In this document: piece after piece, positions 55,041 to 64,000 of the stretch
Numbering within the stretch: the first letter of the stretch is position 1
Layout of the letters: each line of letters begins with the position of its first letter
NCBI GenBank assembly: GCA_004335835.1
Contig: RWJK01001672.1
Span: 9,866-73,865 of the forward strand
Length of the DNA stretch: 64,000 bases
Direction: 5' to 3'
Source of the DNA: Scenedesmus sp. ARA3
Lineage: Eukaryota; Chlorophyta; Chlorophyceae; Sphaeropleales; Scenedesmaceae
Position numbers and translations under genes: made by a program
The notes under the pieces: generated by a model
Databases searched by the model: none
The model's input: only the letters and a program-made list of their open reading frames with translations
What the model was told of the DNA's origin: nothing

Positions 55041-58000
55041 CCGAAGAACATGCACCAGAAAGGATTGCCGCGCAGCTTTGTTGCCAGTGTGCGGTAGCAG
55101 CGCCAAGCAACAGCTTCCTCCCGCTGCAGCAGGACATAAGCCATGCGGCTGCAGAAGATGCAGACAGGGGCATGGCACAGAAGAGCATAGCAGCAGGCAC
55201 GTCAGCATTGCACATTGTTTGAAAACAAACCAGCAACATGTGACGACTACATGAGCTACATGGTGGCACGTGCGGTGCATTGCAGCACCATCACGTCAAC
55301 GTGACCGGCATGTCGGCATTGGTTTCCAACAGTATACAATGAGCTGGGGGCAAGTTCTGCACCAGCAGCATTCAGCACGTGGCTGACTCGGCTGATGACA
55401 GACACTAGCTTGCAGCAATGCACAGCATGCGTCTGCATGACAGATAATAACATACGCATGTGTGATGCGCCTGCCTTGCAGTTGAAAGGGTGCAGTACTC
55501 TGACAAAGTGTTCGTACAGCAGCATTCACTCACCGCAGCGCCTCCTCCGCGTCCTTCTGCTGGCCCCTACTGTTGGTGGAGGGTTCGTGCCCCAGCACCT
55601 TCAAGGCAAAGTCTAGCTTATGCACGCGCTGCAGAACGTTTGCAAAGGTCCGGCTCACGTTGTGCTGCCCCAGTCCAGCCTGTAGCCAGCCATCAGGATG
55701 GCTGCGTCAAAATGCAATAGGGGGTTGAGAGCGTTGAAAACGGCAGTCTTAGGTGCAGGTATGTGAATTGCAGCAGGTTACTGAAGGATTACCTGCCATT
55801 CCGCGCAAAGCTGCGAAAGCTGCACCTAGACTTGACTATTTTTGAGGTGTCATACGCGATGAGATGATGGTGCGTTGATGTGCCAATTCGGACAAGGCTC
55901 CAGCGCAGCATTTACATTACGATGGCTCCTGGGCAAAATTGCTGCACACAGTGAGAGCATCACTCCTGCCTCCAGGAGCAGCTGCACATGGGCACAAACC
56001 ATGCAGCACGCTCACCCGTCTTCGCGGTCCATCAGCACACCACGCAGCAGCTGGTCGCCTGTGATTGGGTTGGGCTTCACCAGAAACTGCCACTCCGGGA
56101 TGCGCTGGCACAGCTCGTCGTTGTACCTGACCCACAGGCAAAACCTGTCAGCCATCTGAAGAGGGCAGTGCAGAAGCAGGGCCAGCCACGGGCAGCGTGA
56201 TGCAGTCAGCACAGACCGCAGCTCGGAGATGTTATACCCATGTGAACACAACGAAGCAGCATGCAACACACAGCAAACCAGGAAACGTAGCATGATCACC
56301 ACGAAGCGGCTAAAACATGCAAGTGAGCAGGCTGGAACATGCACCCAGCAGCTGCGCGAGCAGCAGCCTTGTGTTCTCACCAGGTAGAACTCCGCCAGCA
56401 TGACAGGTGTCTCATCCTCACCCCACAGCAGCATGTCACCCAGCAGCTGGCCAGCTGTGATGCGGTGCGAGGGCTTTGCCTGCCAGCACTCCTCCAGCAG
56501 CAGCCCCAGCTGCTCGTCAGGCAGCCTGCACATCCAGATTTGTCCTGCAAGTGGTTGCAAGTGGTTGCACAAAGTGAGAGTGGCAGCACGAGCAGAGCAG
56601 CGGCACTGACTGAGTTGGGCCGGCTTGGCATGCAGCAGTGTGCTGAGTGCAGGCTGTTGCTGTGTGCTGCAACCACAGCCAGACACGCAGCAAATAGCAC
56701 AACCTACAGCCCGGCACGAGCTCTGCAGTCAAGCAGGGCTGGCAACTGCCGATATGCATCTGCCTGGGCTACAAGTGCAACACTTGGCTGTTTTCTGGCA
56801 ACAGGTTAGGCCGAGCTGCATGCTGCATGTGGCTCACCTTGGGGCGCGTGCGCAGCCAGTCGAGCTGCTCCTGCAGGGTGTCCTTTCGCGACGGGTGTGA
56901 GCACCTGTTGTCGCTGAACACCGCGTACGCCACCAGGGCTATGCCGAACACCACAGCAGAGGGATGCAGCAGCACTGCCACAGGCTGCCCAGGGATGACC
57001 TCGCCCTTCAGGTACTCAGGCGGCAGGGCTGCATAGCCGTCAGCATCCCAGTCTGCAGCAGTGGGCGGCGGCAGTGGGCAGTTTTTAAGGTGGCAAAACG
57101 CAGCAGCTGCCAGAGTAAGTATGAAGGAGTAATGGTAGGAGGCGTGGAGGCGCATGAGGTACCCTCATCGCCACACACGTCCCCTTCCTTAACTTACGCG
57201 GGTGTTAAGTGTGAACACACCACGCGTAGCTCATTCATTCATTCATTGAAGGAGGACGCCCGCGGAAATCGACAGCAGGTTGCACAGCAGCTGCTGCTGA
57301 AGGGCTGCAGCACGCACGGAAGCACGGTGTGAAGTCCCTGTGCTGGCATTGTGAAAGGCATGTTGACAGTTGCGGGGGTCTGAGTTGGCTGGAAGTGCAG
57401 CATAGGCTTGCCAGGGCTCCATAACACCCTACTTGCTGTTGTGTATGCTGACATCTTGACCAACGGCAAACCGTAACGCGTGGTCCACGATAGCAACAAT
57501 ATGCCTTGCTCCTGCTGACACTCACCCACGACATCTGAGGGCGCTGACCGCGTGTCGTCCTCCAGCGCACGCGCGGACACTGTCATCATCAGCTGGAAGC
57601 ACCAGTCGTCGTCATCGTAGCGCACCAGCATCACGCGTGAGGGGTGGGGCATGTCCGCCACCTTGGCGACCTCCAGGTCAGCTGCAATCTGGATCACGTC
57701 TCTGAGTGCCTGCAGGAAACAGCAGCAGCCAAGCATACGTTCACACCATTGTCACACCATGCGCTGCAAGCTAAGCAGGTAGCACTCGTGCTCCACGGCT
57801 GCAGGACCCTGTTTTCCAACCTGTTTTCCATCACAGTCGAGAGAGTGTGTGACATGTGTGGGTCTGGCGTCAGTGCAGCACATGGGTCGCCAGATTTTGA
57901 GAGCTAGGGCACAAGTCATAGGGCAGGAAGTTGACTGAGGGTGCTTTGGGTCACGAAGCAGTAGGCCATCACTGCAATGCTTGCAGGAAACATGGTTCAG

Positions 58001-58884
58001 CACAGGAGAGGTGCGCACACATGGATTTAAGCCATCTAATAATAAAACTTAGTTGATAAGCTTCTGGCACACTGTGTCACACTGCCTGCTCTGCAGCGCA
58101 CCTGCTTCCCTTTGGTGAGAGGCAGTACCCAATGAACAGCTCCTCAAAAGCTTTGTCCATGTTTGCCTTAGCCTCCAGCACGCTGCCCACCACACACTCG
58201 TTGTGCATGGTCCACACAGATCCATCTCGTCCCACAACGATGCCCAGAATCACGCAGATGGTTCCTGCAAGCAACGAAAGCAGCAGCACCAGCAGTACTT
58301 ATTCAACATGGAAGGCATGAAGGCGACACCAAATCATGATGTGGTACGGCATGGTCATTACGGAAGGCCAGCTGTGATGGCCGCACCCTGCTGCGGGAAC
58401 TGCTGAGCAGCGGCAGCACATGGCATGGGTTTTCAGCCGTGCAGCCATGCAGCCCTGAGGACGTTGGTAGATCAGCTACAGCTCCGCCATGCAGGCTCAG
58501 TACTGTACTAGATCGTTCTTTGCTGCTGCTCTGCTACGTGAGTGCCTCAGAAGTGGTTGCAGGTCTTGCTTCAGCTGATCTGTCAGGCACAACATGCCAG
58601 GTGCAACATGCCTGCAGTTGAGCTGTTGTTCAGCAGCAGCAGGGTACCTGATCAGGCTTTGGAGGCGCCCACACGACCGCACCTTTTCTTGTCAGGCGCT
58701 TGACGCGCTGCTTCAGCCGTAGCGCCTCCACCTGCCCCAGCACCCTGCGTGTGTCGCTCCAGTCCTTTGGTTTGGTGCGGTGCTGGTAGAGGTAGTGCAC
58801 CCTGCCCTCGGAGTCCTCCTCCAGGCCATTAAGGCTCTCACGAAGCAGGTTTGTGACGCGAAGCTTGTCATATCCATCGTTCAT
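55041..58884 (-). CDS. Unrecognised multi-exon gene
   Basis: Exons 58264-58102, 57971-57821, 57709-57526, 57052-56838, 56763-56708, 56525-56381, 56155-56016, 55701-55534 and 55123-55041 have good splice sites and matching phases. The likely first exon 58884-58648 (MNDGYDKLRVTNLLRESLNG) does not match the phase of the next, so a small exon is missing. Recognisable blocks are LGIVVGRDGSVWTMHNECVV, MLVRYDDDDWCFQLMM, a hydrophobic helix VVFGIALVAYAVFS, and two similar units KPSHRITAGQLLGDMLLWGE and KPNPITGDQLLRGVLMDRED. The LLEECWQAKPSHR stretch faintly recalls the end of a protein kinase domain, but no catalytic motifs are present. The last exon reads best as EEAVAWRCYRTLATK in a frame one base off from the phase-derived one. 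The gene may continue into 54514-52379. No function can be assigned. Confidence 0.45.
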
Positions 58885-59394
58885 GCTGGCTGCAGCCTCA
58901 CGAGCAGCGACCACGAGGCTGCTGTTCACCACCCCAGCGAAAGGCCCTTCTGCACCTCTCCCCTAGTCGCCATCTACTTCATTTTTCAGCAAAGAAAATG
59001 GTACTCAATAAAGTTTCCAGCAACTGCAGCCAATCTGACAAAACCCGCATACCTTGGACCGCTGTGGCTGGGACTGCGAGTGACCCGGCGGGTGGAAGAC
59101 ATCTGTATGACTGCTCAAAAAGCATCAAGCTTGATCGTGTATACATTTACAATTTACAAATTAAAAGTTACCGCCAGCTAGCTGACACCACTATCAACCG
59201 CTTCCACTGAGGTATCTGGAAGCAGAGCTGTCCCCAGGGACAGGTGTACGGTGTTGCTTTCATCCTCTTTTTTTGTGGTTACCAAGGGGGTCTAATCTTT
59301 CATCCTCAGATGAAAGTTTACGCAGCACCCTGGCCAGAACACGTCCTTGATAACACCTGCTTAACAAAAAAAGGGCTCGATTCCAATCGGCTGA
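58885..59394. other. Intergenic region, head-to-tail genes
   Basis: This is upstream sequence of the unrecognised gene and the 3' flank of the OPR-like gene. No clear exon is seen, although an ATG near 58966 opens a 15-codon frame that could be a leader exon. Confidence 0.45.
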
Positions 59395-61474
59395 TCAACC
59401 ACACTTCAGCTGCTGGATGTACGCCAGTGCCCTGGCAGCAGGATTATCAGTGGCAGGCAACCGCCGCTGCAGATCTGCCACCACAACTGCCACCCACTCC
59501 CTGCTCGGCGCAAACCTCAAGCGGTACAGCGCATACGCAATGCTCTCCAGCTGCTGCTCGGTCAACTTGGTCAAACTTGACCGTAATGCCTCACTGTACT
59601 GCTGCAGCCAGCTGCTGCTGCAAAGATCACTTGTACTGCCCAGCTCTGCTATGCCAGCTGCTACTGCAGTCAAATCATCTGCGTTAGCCTGGTTCAGCTG
59701 CTCTAGCGCTACTGCTGACCAGTCCAGCACCCAGGCAGCTGGCGGCCGCCCACACACCGAAGTAACGCCCAGCAGCAGCGGCCCTAATGATGCCACGTCA
59801 GCAGATGCCAGCTGGTACCTTGACCAATCAAACACAGCAGTACTGAAGCTGCCCCCAGGGCGCCTGCCCCAGCGGTTGAGCACCAGCAGCAGCTGCGCCA
59901 ATGTTGCCACATCCAACTGCTGCTGCTGCTGCTGCTGCTGCTGTGAGGCTGCCTCACTGCCAAGCTCCTCATCTGTGCTGCTGCTGTTGCTGCTGTTGTG
60001 CGCATCAGTTGCCTCGCGCAGAACCAGCAGCAGCAGCTGCTCAATGCCAGACATCACCTCAGCAGTCGGCCTGAAGCCGCTGTCTGTGATGTAGCGCGCA
60101 ACTGCAGCGACATCAACAGCCGCTGCCGACTTGCTGCTGCTGCTGCTGGCTGTGCCAGACACAGCAGCGCTAAGCAGCGGCTGCAGCGCCTGCACCACTT
60201 GCTCTGCAATTGAGGCATCAGCCATGAGCCCCAGCTGCTGCAGCACACTACACTGCGCAGCCAACTGTACCAGATCTGCCTTCCGAGCTGCCTGTGCTGC
60301 TGCAGCAGCATACTGCTGCGCCAAATCAGCTGGCAGAGTTACGGCTGCTGCTGCTGCTGCTAGTGTGGTGGAACTTGGTAGACGCACCCCTGCTGTGGCC
60401 ATTGCCTGCCCAAGCTGTAGCAGCCGCTGCGGCGCCAGCAGGGGCAGCTTGCCACTCATCTGCTGCATCAGCCCTGTCACGAGGCTGGGTTTAGGGTTTG
60501 GCAGTGCCAGCAAAACCGCACCCAGCAGCTCGGCTGTCGCTGCTGCGTCCATGCTGCTGCTCTGAGCAGCAGCTGCCTGGGAGACCTTGTCTGTAAGCTT
60601 GGACAGCAGCGGCTCTCCGATAGAGCATCCAAGGTTTGCGAATGCACACAGCACATCTACTGCCTGCTGCTGACTCAGCACTGGCAGCTTCTCAGCCAGC
60701 CTGGTGGCAGCAGCAGCAAGCAGTACATCACCGTTTGGCGGTACGTACCGCCAGCTCCCCAAGGCACGTGCCAGGCAGTACACATCTTCTGCACTGGCAT
60801 TACTCACATGGGGCAGTACAGCCCAGCACAGCAGTGCCAGCACATCATCCTTAGGCCTTGTGCTGCCTGTACTGCCTGTACTGCATGTGCTGCCGGCCAG
60901 CTGCTGACCTGTACTGCCTGTACTGGCGTCGCCCAGCAGCCGCAGTACACTGAACACCTGCTGACCTGTCATGTCCTGCAGCTGCTGTGGGCTGAGGCTG
61001 CCTGCCCAGTCAGGCAGCCATGTGATGCGGCTGGCAGGCAGGCCCACTGCACCATCTGCCAGCTGTACTGCCAGCTGTAGTGCCTCATCACAGCTGAGCT
61101 GCGTCAGGCTGGCTGCTGGCATCTCTGCGGCAGCAGCAGCAGCAGTGAAGGCAGGCAGGCAGTACACAAGGCTTGAGTTGACGCTTGCTTGCCTGTGCCT
61201 GAGCTGCAACTACTGAAGCACGTGGTGAACGCATCGAGCTAGCTAGCACAGAGCCACTAGTATACTCGCAGCAACCAACAAAGCGCCAGCAGCAGCAGCA
61301 GCAGCAGCAGCAGTGTCACTCACCCACCTGCAAAGCGCTGCAGCCACTCCACTGAGGGTGCATGGCCATGGGCCTTGTAGCCTGCCAGGAGCAGTGCCAC
61401 GTCAGGCCCAGTCATGTCGCTCAGCTTGAGGGCAGCCTGGCGGTCAAACTCAGCCAGCTGAGGCGGCAGCCACC

Positions 61475-61519
<45 letters not shown>

Positions 61520-61598
61520 GCCACGTTAGGTCCAGTCGTGTCTTCCAGCTTGAGGGCAGCCTGGCGGTCAAACTCGGCCAGCTGCGGCGGCAGCCACC

Positions 61599-61649
<51 letters not shown>

Positions 61650-62631
61650 GGTGACGGCAGCAGTAAAAAGTTGTTGACAGAGGTATTACAGTCAGCTGCA
61701 TGCAAGCAGGCATTGATCCATCCTAGAAGATATGTGAATTGTGACATTGTTTGCTCTTGGTTGCTTCACAGCGTCCACAGCAATATGCAAATCCCACCCG
61801 CAATGCAGATTGTGTCTGATTGAACACACAACAACACGCTTGTCACGAACATGCAAAACAGAACCACACCCAACAGCCGCCGCAGCGCGCTCACCTGTAC
61901 CCCAGCTTCTCGCTCGCCCAAAACCCTCGCGCCATGTCAGCAGCAGCCATGCCCGGCAGCTGCGCATACATGCGCTTGCAGAACTGATCCAGCGTTGTGA
62001 TATGCAGCCGAAGCCCCAGCCGCGCAGCAGCCCACACTAAGCCGATCACACCCGTTGACTCAGCCACTACTGCTGCACGTGCTGACAGTACTTGGCTCAG
62101 CTGGTCTGCTACACCCTTTGGTAGGCTGTAGCTGGGCACGACATCGAGCGCCCCTTCGGCTAGCAGCAGCAGTAGCTGCGGATGATGACTCAGCATTGTC
62201 CAGCTGCTCCAAGCTGTACAGAGCCCACACTGCATCTGACAGGTCCCCAGGCTGCAGCTGTGCTGCTGCCTCGCGGGTGAATGCAGCAGCAGCGAAATCG
62301 GCCAGCCATTGGCGGCCAGGGTTGTGGCCTGCTGCTGCCAGGGCCCAGATGCAGCGGCAGCGCTGCTGCGGATGCATGCGAGATAGCCTGCGAGCAAAAG
62401 TCCACACATATACAGGATTCAGATGTGCAGCAAATCACACTGGACGTGTGTATACAAATACTACTCATGCAAGACACTGCCGGGGTCCTGGGCGTGCATA
62501 CATACGGCGCATTGCCTTGCTGGGAAAGTAGCAAGTCAGAAAAAGAAGCAGAATGATGAGTGTTAGTAGCAGTGCATTCTCACCTGCTGTGCACCTGCTC
62601 AGCCAGTGCCTCCATCCAACCAGGCGGCACA

Positions 62632-62665
<34 letters not shown>

Positions 62666-63970
62666 GGCCTACCAGCACTGCCACTGCTACAGCTGCGTCA
62701 GCCACAGCAGCATCTGACAGCTGCGGCCACGCCCCTGCCACGTCAGCACAGAAGCGCTGCAGCAGCAGCCGGCTGGCAGAGCATTCAAACTTGGTCAACA
62801 GGTTGACCATGGTGCTGACCTCTGTTTGACCAGGGCCCTGCTGCTGCTGCTGCTGCTGCTGCTCTAGCAGCTGGCCATCTAGCTGGCTTGCAACGGTGCG
62901 CAGCAGCTGCTGCACAGGCACGTCGCTGCTCCTGCCAATGCTGCTGCCTGCTGCTACAGTACTGCTGCTGGTGCTGCTGGCGGCACCTTCGCTGCTGCTG
63001 CTGCTGCTGTTGGCGCTGCTGCTAGATCCACTGCCAGTTGAGTACTGCCCATCAGCTGACAGATACAACCTCCCCAGTGCCCAGATCAGCTCCGACAGCT
63101 GCGGTTTAGTCAGCTGCTGAACCCCAGGTGCTGCTACAGCTGCAAACTGGTTTAGCCACTTGCTCGGCAACTTGACTGCTGCAGCATTGCTGCTGCCGCT
63201 GCAGCGCGCAATGGCCCACGCTGCCCCACACAGCTGCTGCGGACTCAGCTGACTAAACCTGTCATAGCTCTTGCTAATCAGCATGTTGATCAGGGACTGC
63301 AGGGTTTTAGGGTTTGCGCCCAGCTGGACTAAACCCCAGGCGGCATCTGCCAGCCCGCTGAGGTTTAGCGGCGCCTTGTAATCTGGGCTGTTGAGGATGC
63401 GAGATGCATCCATGTAGCTGCTGCCGAGCCTGCTGGTTGCCACAGCCGCCAGCTCAGACACAAACCTTGGATCTGGGCTGTAGCTGTCACTATCCCTGCT
63501 GCTGCTGCTGCTGCTGCTGGCAGAGGCAGCTTGGCCTGCTGCTGTCAATGCAGCAGCAGCATGGCAGATCGCTGCCAGCGTCTGGCTGTCTGCAGCCGCC
63601 AGCTGCTGCTGCACAGCCGCCAGGAACCCCCGCAGCCAAACCCCGGACGGCACAACCCCAGCCGCCGCCAAACTCTGCAGCACAGCGGCCATGTCTTTTG
63701 CGCTCGCCGTCCCTGCTGCTGCTGCAGCAGCAGCACGCTCCAGGTAGCTACCCATCAGCTGATCGTCCGGATCCATATCTAGCTTCTTCAACGCTGTCAT
63801 AACACCCGAGATCTGGACCGCTGTCAGGCGATCTACTGCAGTTTGAAGCTGACTCAGCGCCTCAGTGAGGACTGCTGAGGGTGCTTTGACTGGCAGCTGG
63901 CTCAGTGCATGCAGCAGGCTGACCAGCGCTTGCTCGCCGCCGGGAGATGCCACTGCTGCCCGCAGCTTGC
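59395..63970 (-). CDS. Octotricopeptide-repeat (OPR)-like RNA-binding protein, 5' end outside window
   Basis: Exons 63970-62584, 62387-61895, 61473-61328 and 61124-59395 (stop) give about 1,250 residues; the 5' part lies beyond the window because 63970 follows an acceptor. The protein is built of degenerate ~38-residue helical units with OPR hallmarks: a Trp-Ala-Leu-rich helix (LADAAWGLVQLG, LSELIWALGRLY, LSDAVWALYSLEQ) and a Pro-Trp element resembling PPPEW (VPPGWMEAL, HAPSVEWLQRF, FAPSREWVAVV, HNPGRQWLADF). In green algae OPR proteins are mostly nuclear-encoded factors that bind and stabilise, process or activate translation of plastid or mitochondrial RNAs. Location cannot be judged without the N-terminus. 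No C-terminal RAP domain is seen. Ser, Gln and Ala runs interrupt the repeats. Exon 62387-61895 has an apparent one-base frame break near 62185. Confidence 0.75.
61440..61650 (-). repeat. Two copies of an OPR exon start, each behind (CTG)n
   Basis: The exon start encoding WLPPQLAEFDRQAALKL occurs at 61473 (used) and again at 61596, each preceded on the minus strand by a long CTG tract ending CTCCAG. The outer copy reads LEDTTGPNVALL and then runs into the next CTG tract. Confidence 0.9.
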
Positions 63971-64000
63971 CTGCAGAAGACAGCAGAAGACAGCAGAAGA
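63971..64000 (-). other. Intron 3' end at window edge
   Basis: On the minus strand the last bases are a TCTTCTGCTG repeat ending in CTGCAG, the acceptor of the first OPR exon visible. Confidence 0.6.

Noticed and set aside
1..64000. Transposable elements (LTRs, terminal inverted repeats, transposase or reverse transcriptase)
   Set aside because: No recognisable transposase, integrase or reverse-transcriptase motifs and no long terminal repeats were seen. The repeats present are local and derived from neighbouring exons.

Overview
The window looks like nuclear DNA of a green alga (Chlorophyta, most likely Chlorophyceae). The evidence is many short spliced exons with GT-AG introns, Ala/Gln/Ser homopolymer runs built on the (CAG)n trinucleotide, TGTAA-type polyadenylation signals, an octotricopeptide-repeat (OPR) protein, a gametolysin-like secreted metalloprotease with thrombospondin repeats, and a plastid-type transit peptide. 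There is nothing prokaryotic, organellar or viral in it. Gene models were joined by hand; I kept a junction when splice sites and codon phase agreed, and I say where they do not.

Layout. 58-3418 (+) is the 3' part of an unrecognised multi-pass membrane protein. 4981-6231 (+) is a four-exon, 116-aa, probably plastid-targeted protein. 7548-11410 (-) is the kinetochore protein NDC80, complete in ten exons. 12274-20262 (-) is a 1,087-aa protein with a mitoribosomal mS35 (MRP-S28) C-terminus. 21362-26190 (+) is an ADP-ribosylglycohydrolase-family protein. 26672-30823 (+) is a membrane-anchored histidine acid phosphatase relative. 31810-38870 (-) is an HSP70-superfamily protein with a very long Gln/Ala-rich tail ending in an AT-hook and a SUMO-interaction-like motif. 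40147-44941 (+) is a secreted zinc metalloprotease with two TSP1 repeats. 47150-47560 (-) and 48202-51907 (-) are an F-box-like protein and a larger alpha-helical relative. 52379-54514 (-) and 55041-58884 (-) are unrecognised and may be one gene. 59395 to beyond 63970 (-) is an OPR-like RNA-binding protein cut by the window edge.

The most striking property is not one gene. In at least eight genes, pieces of exon that span a splice site are duplicated in tandem, usually beside a (CTG)n tract, leaving rows of decayed pseudo-exons inside introns. Examples are four copies of an ADP-ribosylglycohydrolase 3' splice junction, five copies of its next exon, about nine copies of an mS35 exon, and two to three copies of the metalloprotease exon carrying HExxH. 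Intronic (CTG)n in the sense orientation commonly forms the tract before the acceptor AG, whereas exonic runs read CAG/AGC/GCA in the sense orientation. Four apparent frame or stop breaks (37998, ~50510, 53876, ~62185) are either real lesions or residual assembly errors.

The neighbouring genes do not form one pathway. The divergent pairs mS35/ADP-ribosylglycohydrolase and HSP70-like/metalloprotease share upstream regions; the rest are head-to-tail or convergent.
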